Below are positions 1 to 9,305 of a stretch of DNA of 64,000 nt, one piece after another (the first letter of the stretch is position 1; each line of letters starts with the position of its first letter). The stretch is from Chrysophaeum taylorii (Eukaryota; Sar; Pelagophyceae; Pelagomonadales; Pelagomonadaceae), in assembly GCA_029834535.1 (NCBI GenBank), contig JAQMWT010000362.1, positions 399,126 through 463,125 on the forward strand, given 5' to 3'. The notes under the pieces are model-generated. The model was given only the letters and a program-made list of their open reading frames with translations, made no database searches and was not told where the DNA came from. The translations under genes were made by a program, and so were the position numbers.

Positions 1-109
1 TGGAGGGTGCGTGTTGCTTTCGGTAACCGGCCGCCTGTACCGCCATACATCTACATCGTCATCAAAAGTTCATGAAAGCTGTCATCACATCACGTGTTCT
101 CTCTCAATC

Positions 110-1501
110 ATGGCTGAAAGGACGGCGTCACTTGGAAAACGTCCGCGCGCAGGCAGCGAGGTGTCCGAGTGCCCCGCATTCAAGAACGGGTGTCCGTTCT
201 CGGGGGAGAGTCGGGTGGCTTGCCCTGCGTTCACCGAAGGGTGTCCGTTCAAGCACGCGCGTACGGCCGCCGAGCTTGAGGCCGTCCTTGCGCGTGTGCC
301 CGAGTCCCACGGTGTCGAGGGGAGCCCCGCGCAGTCGGCGTTAGTGGCTCTGCTGGGGGCGACGCACAAAACGTCGCTGAAGTTGTCGGGGACGTGCCCG
401 GTGTTCGCGTCAGAGTGTCCGTTCAAGAACGTGGGACCGCTACGAAAGTCGGCTGAGAAGGTGTGGGCGGGGTGGTGGACGTTCGAGGACGAGGAGGAGG
501 ATATGGTCCTCGAGGGGCCGCTGTCTTCGCGGCTCAAGCAAGGCACGCAGGTCGCGCACGCCGAGGCCGAAAACGTGAAGTTCGTTAAGGCGCTGTTAGA
601 ACGCCGGGCGCCGCTCCCGAGCTACGTCGCGCTCCTCGCCGCCCTCCGCCGCGTCTACGCCGCCCTCGAGGACGCCGCCGATCGCGTCCACGATGGCCCC
701 TGCGCCAGCATCTGCGTCGACTGGGCCCCCAAGCTGCGCCGCGCTGGCCAGCTCGATCGCGACCTGGAGCACTTCGCTACGCGCGACGCGGCCGCCGTCG
801 CTGCCGCGACCAAGTTCGCCGAAAACTCCCCCGCCGTGCGCGCCTACGTCCGCCGCCTCGAGGCCCTCGATGCTCCCGAACTCCTCGTCGCCCACCTCTA
901 CACGCGGTATCTCGGCGACCTCTCCGGAGGTCAGATCCTAAAGCGAGCTGTTAAGCGCTCCTACCTCGGTGACGACGACGCCCGCGGCGTCGACTTCTAC
1001 AACTTCCCGCTCGTCGGCGGTCCCATCCAGCTGCGTCGCTTCAAGGAAGAATACCGCAGCCAACTCGACACCCTCCAAGTCGACCTCGACCCCGTCGTCA
1101 AAGAAGCCGTCAGAGCGTTCAGACATAACACGGCGCTCCTCTCCGAACTCGACGCATTCTTGGCGATGCCGCCCGACCACCCGCCGATCGCGCCGCGACG
1201 CGACGGGCAGACGTGCCCATTCCTGGCTGGACCCCGCGCCTCGGCTTCTACTGCTTCTTCGTCGTCTGGGGCCGCTTGCCCCTTCGCCGCCGCGACGCCC
1301 CGACCGATCGCCGCGACGACGACGACGACGTGCCCGTTTGCCAAGACCCGCGACGCACCACCCTCGAAATGCCCCTTCCACAATTTCGGCCTCAAGGACA
1401 TCGCCATTGTCGGGTTCCTCGCGGTCGCCATGATTTATCTCGCTACTCTGGCCAAAGAAGCCACTGCGACCCCCTATTCTGTTCCTTTTTCTTCTTCTTA
1501 A
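110..1501 (+). CDS. Heme oxygenase, tail-anchored, with ten Cys-Pro motifs
   Basis: Oxidative heme cleavage to biliverdin, CO and iron. The core (about residues 145-345 of 463) matches the animal HO-1/HO-2 family: the proximal heme ligand is His150 in a VAHAEAEN context, and the family signature RYLGDLSGGQ is at 266-275. A hydrophobic span at about 430-448 (IAIVGFLAVAMIYLATLA) sits at the C-terminus as in microsomal HO, so it is probably an ER tail-anchored enzyme and not the soluble plastid type; no transit peptide is seen. The ATG at 110 is the first in frame; upstream codons lack an ATG. Unusual: Cys-Pro dipeptides at Cys21, 28, 38, 45, 96, 103, 369, 390, 408 and 421, flanking the catalytic core on both sides. 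In HO-2 such Cys-Pro sites are heme regulatory motifs; here their role is inferred. Confidence 0.92.
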   Translation: MAERTASLGKRPRAGSEVSECPAFKNGCPFSGESRVACPAFTEGCPFKHARTAAELEAVLARVPESHGVEGSPAQSALVALLGATHKTSLKLSGTCPVFASECPFKNVGPLRKSAEKVWAGWWTFEDEEEDMVLEGPLSSRLKQGTQVAHAEAENVKFVKALLERRAPLPSYVALLAALRRVYAALEDAADRVHDGPCASICVDWAPKLRRAGQLDRDLEHFATRDAAAVAAATKFAENSPAVRAYVRRLEALDAPELLVAHLYTRYLGDLSGGQILKRAVKRSYLGDDDARGVDFYNFPLVGGPIQLRRFKEEYRSQLDTLQVDLDPVVKEAVRAFRHNTALLSELDAFLAMPPDHPPIAPRRDGQTCPFLAGPRASASTASSSSGAACPFAAATPRPIAATTTTTCPFAKTRDAPPSKCPFHNFGLKDIAIVGFLAVAMIYLATLAKEATATPYSVPFSSS

Positions 1502-4335
1502 GATCGACGACAAAAATAACAGCAAGAACAACACAAAGCCCGGAAACGTACGTCTCCCAACAAGTCTGACTTTATTTTCGGGCTCCTAGGATGCTTATGG
1601 TAAAAAACTTCCATAGCAGTTTGGGTGTGTCTGACAGCCAGCTTCTATGTTGTTCTTGTTTATCAAACAGCCACAATCTGGGTTACACTTGAAGTGCTGA
1701 CACTGAAGGAGCGAACCGAGGGTGCCAGTGAACGCCCTAATACGTCGTAAACGTAACGCGTCTCGACTTCTTCGGTATCCAGATGCGTTGCGGGCAGGTA
1801 GAGTGCACGCGACAATTCCCTCTGAATACCATCATAGGACGCTTCCAAGGCTACATCGGTCTCTGCCCAAGGAATCGGGACATGTTCTCTCTTCGCAAAT
1901 TGGCACAATTATTATTAGCAGCGACATGCGCCAAATAAAGCATTGGACAGCAAGTCATGCATGACAATGACGAACGAGACCGAGGAGTCGGGCGTGGTGT
2001 GAGAGGAGGTTTTTTGCGGCAAGAAGTGCCTGACATTTTTCGCGAAGGCTGCGTTATACATCGCAGTCCGCACCGACGGCCCCATTGTCAACACACCCGT
2101 CGGTACACCTGGTTGTTGAAGCCGCGTCTCCAAGTACCTGATAGTAGGTAGTAGCTAACTTCCCACCGGACAGCGTGAGTCCGTGGTCTGGGTTCTCTCG
2201 CGGTCTTAGGCCCCGACTCGAGGTCGCTATCCTCCGTGCGTTTCAGCATTTGCGAATATTCTCGGCACCACGTGCACAGTGCTGGAGGCGCCGCCATTCT
2301 CCCAAGAGTCTCAGATGTTTTCCGCCGGGATAAAGCAGAAGCAGCAGCACGATGTCGTCATTGCCGAGCCATTCACACAACGAACGACGGCTATTCATCA
2401 CGCGCAGCCAATCAAAAGTTTACCGTGCTGACATGGCACATTGTCACCTGTTCGGCGGCGCGCACATACATCCGAGGAAATGGTGGCTGCGATCGACGTC
2501 GACCTTGTACCATCAAACACTGTAATCCGTGCGTCATCATCTAGGGACACTCTCTGCTCCATTGCTGGCACAGCACGCGACGCGATGATTTCTTTCGACC
2601 ACCGGTGGAGTACGATGTGACGGCCAAAATGTATCTCGTAAAGTGCGATACGCGACATATTAGAGCGCCAGATGCGATGAGGTGCGGACGAAATATCGAA
2701 CACCGCAGGAGAAAAGTCGCACAGTAGCCCGGCGTGTTGTTGTTCCACTGAAACTCTGATCGTAGCCATCCGCTACAAGAGACCGCCGGATCGACGCTGT
2801 CGTCGTAAGGGGTACAGACAGAACACATCATCCAAGCAACGCAACCCACACGCCGTTGAATATCAACACTGGGTATCGCAGCTCCTCTCAAAGGGATCTT
2901 GCCTTCCGGCGTTTAAGCATAATGGCAAAACTCCTGAGACTAACATCGCGATGGCTTCTTGAAACGCTTGCTGATAGTCATACCGAGCTAATGCTTAGAC
3001 AGCGATGTTGCAGTTTTGAAGATTGCGGTGCTGAGGTTGCCGCTGCTGCTTCGCGCAAGTGGCTACCAACCACGAGCCCAATTAAGGGAGCAAGTAACTC
3101 CCCGCGCCTGGTTCGCGCGATTGCTTTTCAGACACGACGCGCGATAAAAAACCGTGTGGGGTGGAGCAACCGGCCTAAGGCGGCGGTAGATGACAATCGG
3201 TTAGCCACACGGCAGCGAATAGCGGCAGCACGAAATAGCAGAGTGGTTTTACGAGTAGGTCTTTGATGGCGCCAGCTTGAGTGCCGCGGCAAAAGAGTAG
3301 AATCTGGCACACTCTGCTGCTCGCGTTGATCGTGGGGTCTCTAGTGTCGTCAAGCAAGTCTCCATGTGCCGTAACAGCGCGCCTGGCTTGTCGCGCCCTC
3401 TAACTCCGCCCACCGCCACGGCGCGCACAGCCGACCGACCACACAAAGCCAATTAGTTAGCGCAAGACCTGCGTTTTTAATCGAGCGTTCGGACCCACCT
3501 ATAGCCCACTGCCAAAGAAACAAGTTTGAGCTTTAAGCATGGAGATCGTAGAATCCGACGCGCTCGGCCGAGGTCGAAACAATGAGTCGAAAGGGGAACG
3601 TTCCCGACGCGACTTTCCCTCCCCCGCGTCTACCTTGCTCCCCGCACCTTCCTCTTCCCCGCGACTTCCCAGTGACTTTGGTCGCACTGTTGTGTTCGTG
3701 ATGGAGAACTTATTTACTGGCTGTACCTGCGTCTTGCGAGAGCATCGGTCCTCCCGGCGTGGGTTGGCACCTGCTCGCCTCCATGGCGGGCCGTTTGGCA
3801 GCCGTAACGTTCGCTGCGGGACGGTCGGGTGGCGCAGAAGCAAGTTGACGACGAAACTGATCGATAGTCAAAATGTTCGCGGTCTCTAAAACGAGCAGAA
3901 GATGAAAGATTTTCTGGCGATTATGCGGAGGCGACGTACTTATGCGGCCATGTACAAGGAAAACTTAATTCATTGGGGAATCATTCGTTGGAGGAAGAGG
4001 GTGGAATCACACACCTGTTTGCTCGGGTCAACTTCCTGCTGAAGAAAAAAGCCACCAAGGCCAACAAGGAGCGGTCGTGACTTTCAGCTCCTCGGTGGCA
4101 AGGTCATGGCGAGACAACAGCGAAGAACTGATTCGAGCCTCGGCTTGCTTGATGGTTCTACTACTCGTGTCGCTAATGAAGCTAAAGGTCGTGATGTCGG
4201 GGTGGGTCGTGCTCGTATTTATTACTCCTGCACCTTGGAGCTGACCCTAAACTTTTGCCTTACCCTTGCTAATGACGACAGACACTACGTCACAAAACTA
4301 CAAAACGAAGAAAAGAAGCTTCTTGGAACTTTGTT
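1502..4335. other. Intergenic region, no supported gene
   Basis: About 2.8 kb between the heme oxygenase and the dioxygenase. Open frames on both strands are short, mutually overlapping and without recognisable domains or steady codon bias. Composition is visibly less GC-rich than the flanking genes. The only structure I can support is a fragment of the dispersed SINE-like repeat at 3734-3890. A non-coding RNA or a decayed gene cannot be excluded. Confidence 0.6.
3734..3890 (+). repeat. Fragment of the dispersed SINE-like repeat (5' half)
   Basis: Aligns over its length with the first ~150 bases of the element at 36581-36861, sharing the TGCGAG start, the CTCCCGGCGT.GGTTGGCACCT block, GGCAGCCG.AACGTTCGC and a GTCA...TCGCGGTCTC block. 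The conserved 3' end (hairpin plus TTAG tail) is missing, so this is an old truncated copy. Confidence 0.7.
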
Positions 4336-5256
4336 ATGCTGCTTCTGTCTTGGTTGTGGATCCAGGTCGTCGTCGGCGGCGAGTGTGGAGGGAAGGGGCC
4401 GTGGTCGTTCGATGTGAACGTTGACCCGTCTGGCGTCCACGAGGCGCTCCGGAGGGATGGGGCCGCCATCCTGAGGGTGGTGGAGGAGCCGGAGGAAGTG
4501 AGCGATTGGCAGGAGTTGGCTGCAACGTTGCCGCAGCGCGTGTTCGGGGATGGGCTGGTGTCGAAACCGATGGTCGCGGGGGTGCACCTCGAGCAGCGCG
4601 CTCTCGAGTCGCGGCTGTCGAACAACTTCACCTACGTCCAGGCGTCGCTGCTGCCTCATACGGACGGGTTTATTTACGGGGACCACCAGCCCGACTACGT
4701 GGTGCTGCTGGTCGAGTCGCAGAGCGAGGAGGGGGGCGAGAGTTTTGTCGTGGACGGCGAGAAGGTCTTGTCAAGGCTCGCCAAGGCCGATAAGCTTTGG
4801 AGGACCGATTTCGATTTGACCGAGCACTCGCCGCCGGGCGTCGTCGAAGGCCGTCGGGCCGTCGGGCCCCTGGTGCGCCGCGCCGGCGAGAGACTGTGGT
4901 GGCGCCGCCAGGTCAGCGTGCGGGCGGGCGAAGAGTCGAGCAAGGATCCGAGGGTGGGGGCGAGGCCGCACGCGTACCAGTCGCTATGGACGCCGCTCGT
5001 TCCGGAGGACCAGGCGCTTCTCGACGAGGTCGACGCCGCCATCCAGGACGAGTCGCGCGAGGTCCCACGCTTCAAGGTCCCGGCGGGCCGCGCGCTCCTT
5101 CTCGACAACTACCGCTTGCTCCACGCGCGCGAGGCGTACGGGGGCCCCACCGAGCGCCGCGTCTGGCGCGTCTGGATCTGGACAACTCAGTCACTCGGGA
5201 TCCCCGACGGCGTCCCGCAAGTCGCCTCCACCACGGAGGCGGGAAATCTCCTGTAA
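4336..5256 (+). CDS. TauD/TfdA-type Fe(II)/2-oxoglutarate dioxygenase
   Basis: 306 residues. The double-stranded beta-helix metal triad is visible: His108 and Asp110 in PHTDGF, and the distal His263 in LLLDNYRLLHAREAYGG, followed by Arg274/Arg275, the expected 2-oxoglutarate carboxylate anchor of the TauD/gamma-butyrobetaine hydroxylase clan. A hydrophobic stretch at residues 2-13 could be a signal peptide, suggesting secretion or an endomembrane location. The substrate cannot be told from sequence; relatives hydroxylate taurine, carnitine precursors or amino-acid derivatives. The ATG at 4336 opens the reading frame and places the hydrophobic segment at the very N-terminus. It is convergent with the LOG gene, with only 34 bases between stop codons. 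Confidence 0.82.
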   Translation: MLLLSWLWIQVVVGGECGGKGPWSFDVNVDPSGVHEALRRDGAAILRVVEEPEEVSDWQELAATLPQRVFGDGLVSKPMVAGVHLEQRALESRLSNNFTYVQASLLPHTDGFIYGDHQPDYVVLLVESQSEEGGESFVVDGEKVLSRLAKADKLWRTDFDLTEHSPPGVVEGRRAVGPLVRRAGERLWWRRQVSVRAGEESSKDPRVGARPHAYQSLWTPLVPEDQALLDEVDAAIQDESREVPRFKVPAGRALLLDNYRLLHAREAYGGPTERRVWRVWIWTTQSLGIPDGVPQVASTTEAGNLL

Positions 5257-5290
5257 AATTAGAATTATAAGTCCCCTGTAAAAGTAATAA

Positions 5291-5965
5291 TTAGCTGCGG
5301 CCGCGCGCGAGGGCGATCCCGCAGAGCGCGCCGACGGCGAAAGCCGAAAATAAGAGCGTTGCGGCGGGCGGCGACTGGCGGCGGCGCCGCGGCGGGGGGG
5401 CTCCTCCAGCTTGCTGCTGCGAGCGGTCCTCGCACCAGCGGAGGAGGTCAGCGACGGAGGTAGCGGGGTAGATTATCGAGCTCGGCGACTTCCTGAGGAG
5501 TTTGTCGCGGAAGGCGCGGTCGAGCTGGGCGAGCAAGCCGTCGTAAAAGCCGTCGACGTTCAAGAGCGCGACGGGTTTTGCGGAGCAAAAATCGAGCTGC
5601 GAGAGCGCTGCGGCTTCGAGGAGCTCGTCCAACGTGCCGACACCACCCGGGAGCGCGACGATGACGTCGGCCTGCGCCGCGAGGAGTCTCTTGCGCTCGC
5701 CGAGGCTCTCGCCCGTGGCGACCACCATCTCGTCTGCCTCGGCGAAGTCGACACCGTCGACGACGAAGCGCTCGTGGATGACGCAGACGATGTGACCCCC
5801 TGCCTCGCGGCAGGCCTTGTTCATCGCGCCCATGCCGCCCTGCTTGCCGCCGCCGTTGACGAGGACGTGCCCGCGCCTGGCTACCGCGTCGCCGAGTGCG
5901 GCGGCGGACGCCAGGTACGTGTCGGGAGTCGCGCTCGAGGCGGAGGCATACGCCGCGATGCGCAT
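5291..5965 (-). CDS. LOG-family cytokinin-activating phosphoribohydrolase, C-terminal membrane span
   Basis: 224 residues. The family (PF03641, 'lysine decarboxylase' in old annotation) releases ribose 5-phosphate from nucleoside 5'-monophosphates, in plants making free cytokinin bases. Visible motifs: GGGKQGGMG near 43-51 (phosphate-binding Rossmann loop), ERKRLL, and the diagnostic PGGVGTLDE at 106-114 with its catalytic Glu. The ATG at 5965 fits the usual start of the Rossmann fold; the frame stays open further upstream but there runs antisense to the next gene. Odd: after a proline/arginine-rich linker the protein ends in a hydrophobic segment (ATLLFSAFAVGALCGIALA), absent from ordinary LOG enzymes and suggesting tail anchoring. 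Head-to-head with the TPR-methyltransferase, sharing about 170 bases upstream. Confidence 0.85.
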   Translation of the reverse strand: MRIAAYASASSATPDTYLASAAALGDAVARRGHVLVNGGGKQGGMGAMNKACREAGGHIVCVIHERFVVDGVDFAEADEMVVATGESLGERKRLLAAQADVIVALPGGVGTLDELLEAAALSQLDFCSAKPVALLNVDGFYDGLLAQLDRAFRDKLLRKSPSSIIYPATSVADLLRWCEDRSQQQAGGAPPPRRRRQSPPAATLLFSAFAVGALCGIALARGRS

Positions 5966-6134
5966 CTTGTCGACGTTTCTTAACACGAACGATGAGCGCC
6001 AGGCAGCGACTCTCAGCACCTGAACGGGTACCCACTGACTGCCGCCTTGCAAAACACCCTCACAACAAGACAAGCCCCCCGAGCAGTTGACTTTCAAAAA
6101 AACCCTTTCGTCGTTTTCCTGTGCAAAATCGACG

Positions 6135-7691
6135 ATGTTGCTGTTGGTCGGTTCGTTGGTCCTGCAGCTGCAGCGGCGCCCCCTTCCGTTGTTGGGCGCC
6201 GTGTCCTCCTCCTCCTCCTCCTCCTCCTCCTCGGGAGAGCTGCTGGTCGGCGGGAACGCTGCGTACCTGCGCGGCGCGCTCGACGAGGCGCTCGAGTTGT
6301 ATGCCGAGTGCGTCAAGGTCGGCGAGTTTCCGCAGGCGTGCGACTGCGCCGTGAACCTCGCGTCAGTGGTCCTTGACCGCCACGGGGACGTCGAGGGCGC
6401 GGAGATGCTGTACCGCGGCGCGTTGGAAGCGGCGGCGCACGGGAAATGGCCGGCGCCGCGGCCGGGCGAGCCGTCCAAGAAGGAGGAGCGAGGGTTCTTC
6501 CACGTCGACGCGGCCCACAACCTCGCATCCCTGCTGCAGTCGCGCGCAGCCGAGGCGACGACGACCGAGGCGCGGCGCGTGCTATTGCGGGAGGCGGCCG
6601 CGTTGTACCGGGACGTCGTGCGCGCCGACGAGGCGCGATGGGACGCGTGGGCTAACCTGGGGGCGGCCATGCTCGACGCCAACGCTCCAAAACTCGACGC
6701 GGCCAAGTGCCTGCAGCATGCCATTCTCGCGGCCGAGCGGGTCGAGAAGGAGTACGAGGCCAACAGGGACGGGCGCCTCGGGAGCGTTCGCCACGCGATA
6801 GCCAAGGCGTACTACGGAATCGGCGAGGCGCTCGGTCATCTCACTCCCGAGGAGCGGGATCGCGCGGCGCGCGACGACGACCTCATCCTCCTCGACACCA
6901 ACCACTCGGCCCAGGTTGTCGAAGAGGCCGCTGCGAACGCCCTCCGTACGGCCGTCGAGCTCGCGAGCGGCGACGAGACCCTCAAAGCCAAGGCCGAACA
7001 CGCGCTCGCCGCCGTCAGCCGCGACCTCGACAAGACGCGCGCCTCGCCTGCATTCGTGCGCGCTCTCTTCGACGACTTCGCCTCCACCTTCGACGAGCAG
7101 CTCGTGGGGGACCTCGCCTACAAGGTCCCCGAGCTGTTGGCGGCCAAGGCGCGCGCCCGCCGCCGCTACGACCTCGCGTTGGACGCCGGCTGCGGCACGG
7201 GACTCCTCGGTCTCTCGGGCCTCGCCGTTTCCACGCTCTACGGTGCGGACATCTCCGCGAAAATGTGCGAGGCGGCGCGACGCCGCGTCCGGTCCGACGG
7301 CGCCAAGGTCTACGACGCGGTCCTCGAGGGCGACCTTCTGGACCCCCAGCTCTATCTCGCGTTAGGAGACAGACCAGACCTCGTCGCCGCCGCGGACGTC
7401 CTCTGCTACTTTGGCGACCTCAAGCCCCTCCTCTCCATGTGGGCGACGGCCCTGCTCCCGGGCGGCGATATCATCTTCACCGTCGAGTCCCTCGACGACG
7501 ACGACGACGACGACGCGGGTCCCTGGCGCCTCGCGGCCTCGGGACGCTACGCGCACTCCCGGGCTCACGTCGACGCGACCGCCGCGAGCCTCGGCCTCCT
7601 CCTCGTAGACGCGGATCCCGTTGTAGCACGCCTCGAGAGAGGGCAGCCCGTCAACGCCACGCTGTACGTCCTCCACAAGCCTTCGATTTGA
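6135..7691 (+). CDS. TPR-repeat SAM-dependent methyltransferase (COG4976-like)
   Basis: 518 residues from the ATG at 6135; an earlier in-frame ATG at 6087 would add 16 residues. The N-terminus (MLLLVGSLVLQLQ) is signal-like and followed by a serine run from a (TCC)n tract. Residues about 40-290 form TPR-like helical repeats (YLRGALDEALELYAECVK; WDAWANLGAAMLDANAPKLDAA). A linker with FVRALFDDFASTFDEQLVGDL is typical of the bacterial 'TPR methyltransferase' family, followed by SAM motif I DAGCGTGLLG at 350-359, motif II GADIS and the post-I region. Aspartate run DDDDDDDD near residue 453. The substrate is unknown. It ends 31 bases from the primase stop codon on the opposite strand. Confidence 0.8.
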   Translation: MLLLVGSLVLQLQRRPLPLLGAVSSSSSSSSSSGELLVGGNAAYLRGALDEALELYAECVKVGEFPQACDCAVNLASVVLDRHGDVEGAEMLYRGALEAAAHGKWPAPRPGEPSKKEERGFFHVDAAHNLASLLQSRAAEATTTEARRVLLREAAALYRDVVRADEARWDAWANLGAAMLDANAPKLDAAKCLQHAILAAERVEKEYEANRDGRLGSVRHAIAKAYYGIGEALGHLTPEERDRAARDDDLILLDTNHSAQVVEEAAANALRTAVELASGDETLKAKAEHALAAVSRDLDKTRASPAFVRALFDDFASTFDEQLVGDLAYKVPELLAAKARARRRYDLALDAGCGTGLLGLSGLAVSTLYGADISAKMCEAARRRVRSDGAKVYDAVLEGDLLDPQLYLALGDRPDLVAAADVLCYFGDLKPLLSMWATALLPGGDIIFTVESLDDDDDDDAGPWRLAASGRYAHSRAHVDATAASLGLLLVDADPVVARLERGQPVNATLYVLHKPSI

Positions 7692-7722
7692 CGTCTGCTT
7701 CCGCACTCTCCTAATCTACTCC

Positions 7723-9193
7723 TTAGAATAAACCGGCGGCGGCCGCTTCTCTTTCTCGTTGGTCGTGGCGCTCCTTGGCAACCGCGCCTGTAGAGTTTTG
7801 AGGGGTACGGGAGACGCGCAACGGGAGGCAACGCACCGAGCAGAGGAGCGAGGAAGGAGCGCTTGAAAAAGTCGACGGCGTGGCCTGCGCGGCTGCTCCG
7901 AGAACAATAAGAACAACGGAGGTCATACGGAGGTCGGTCTTCGCGAGGTCGGTGTCGGCTTCGCCGGCGTCGATTTGCGCCGCGAGGTCCCCGAGCCTGC
8001 TCGGGGAAAGTAAAGAAGAAAAGCTCTTTTCGGAAAGGAAAGCACGAGATTAAGACGCACGTAGGCACGGCGCAGGGGTCGAAGTCCTCGACAATGGTCG
8101 GGTCGAAGGGCACGCAGACCCTCCCCGTCTTGGGGTGCGCGGCAAACGGCGCCTTGAGGAGGTGGTTCCGCTGCTTGGAGACGTTGTCGTCGAGGCGCGG
8201 GTAGACGTAGGCAAAGACGGTCTCGTACTTCCAAAGGTCGGAGACGACGGCGCGCTTTTGCTTTTTGGCCGCCGAGCGGTCGGAAGCGTTAGCCGTCGTC
8301 GTCGTCGTCGTCGTCGTCGTCCTGAGCTGCGTCTTGAGCGCGGCCCACTTTTGCGCGGGGGTAGAGTCGCGCGTCGCCCAGTGGTCCGCGATCAAGGCAG
8401 CCGTGTCGTCGGGGAGTCTGCGGAGGACCTTGGTCCAGTTTTCGGGCGTCGCCAGGAGCTGCTGGCCGTCGTCGGAGACGACGTCGCGCGCGAAAATCGG
8501 TTCTACGATGTCGAACGCTCGGGCGAGCGAAGGATGGAGGGGCCAGGTCAGGGCGGCCGCGTGATCGGAGGAGCGTGCGAGGGAGCAGTAGGAAACGAGG
8601 GCCGTCCGCGCCTCGTTGGTGAGTTCTCGCGCGACGCGGTCGCAGACCCAGCAGTGGACGCCGCGGCGGCCAGAGTAGACCCAAAGCAAATGGTCGAAGC
8701 CAAAGTCGTACCTGAGGATCGCGTCGAGGACCTTGACGGCGGCGACGATGAACTGCCAGCACTTGCGGCACACGGTTGCGCCCTGGCAGCAGGTCCTGAC
8801 GTCGTCGTAGTCGCTGAGGTCGACGTCGAAGACGAGCTCGCGCTCGTCGGCCCGGAACGAAGGACTCTTGTGGTCTCGCATCGGCGAGTTGAAGACGGCC
8901 CCGATGTCGATTTTGTGGGGCATCTTCTTCAGCATCATCGCCTTGAGCTCGGCGGCGCACCCGAAGGTTTGGTACCGGCAATATATGTCGTCTTTGAGCG
9001 TGAAGCACAACTCCCGCGTCCCAAGCTTCTCGAGGGGCTTGGTGGGGTCGGGGGAAGGCCCGGGCTCGTAGGCGAGCCACTGGCAAAACAGCTCGTATGG
9101 AAACAGCCGCGCGTAGTACATCCGGAGGAGGTCCTCGCTAAAGGCCGGGCCCTTGTTGTTGTTGTTGTTGTTGTTGTTTTCGACCTCGGTCAT
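7723..9193 (-). CDS. PRIM1: DNA primase small (catalytic) subunit, four exons
   Basis: Makes RNA primers for DNA polymerase alpha. Visible: Asp123/Asp125 catalytic pair in ELVFDVDLSDYD, zinc-site cysteines CC(135,136)...C142..C145, SGRRGVH at 174-180, and YPRLDDNVSKQRNHLLK with HPKTGRVCVPFDP near the end of the catalytic domain. Continuous translation turns nonsensical after FDPCAVPT; removing three short GT-AG introns restores a tail that ends at the TAA at 7723, giving a joined order VPT-LGDLAAQIDAG, KTDLR-HAVDFFKRSF, LAPLL-GAVAKERH, which resembles the C-terminus of animal PRIM1. Exons on the minus strand: 9193-8061, 7996-7929, 7884-7837, 7787-7723. Homopolymer runs: eight Asn at the N-terminus and nine Thr in a loop. 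Neighbour 9306-10460 is divergent. Confidence 0.93.
7788..8060 (-). other. Three short introns of the primase gene
   Basis: Introns at 7997-8060 (64 bases, GTGCGT...GAGCAG), 7885-7928 (44 bases, GTATGA...GCGCAG) and 7788-7836 (49 bases, GTGCGT...CTACAG), read on the minus strand. All have GT-AG ends, and their removal keeps one reading frame with PRIM1-like content on both sides. They show that this genome uses very small introns, so frame breaks in other genes should be tested for splicing. Confidence 0.8.
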
Positions 9194-9214
9194 CGTGATG
9201 ATGGTTTTTCGTTA

Positions 9215-9223
9215 TTGGCGGGA
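9215..9223. promoter_or_regulatory. Candidate E2F-like site upstream of primase
   Basis: TTGGCGGGA lies 22 bases upstream of the primase start codon, in the 112-base gap shared with the divergent USP-like gene. It resembles the TTTSGCGS E2F/DP consensus; primase genes are classic E2F targets in animals and plants. One short match, so it remains a candidate. Confidence 0.35.
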
Positions 9224-9305
9224 CGAATTTGAATCATCTCGTCTTCTGCGGGTAAGGGTGGTGGGTGATCTCTTTGGCCATCGATCCTCCTCGTCGAGCT
9301 CTGTG

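Noticed and set aside
1663-3889. Several 60-136-codon ORFs in the first intergenic region
   Set aside because: Overlapping on both strands, no domains, no start context, no composition bias like the neighbouring genes.
5966-6805. N-terminal extension of the LOG frame
   Set aside because: It runs antisense through the methyltransferase TPR region; the LOG fold starts at MRIAAYASAS.
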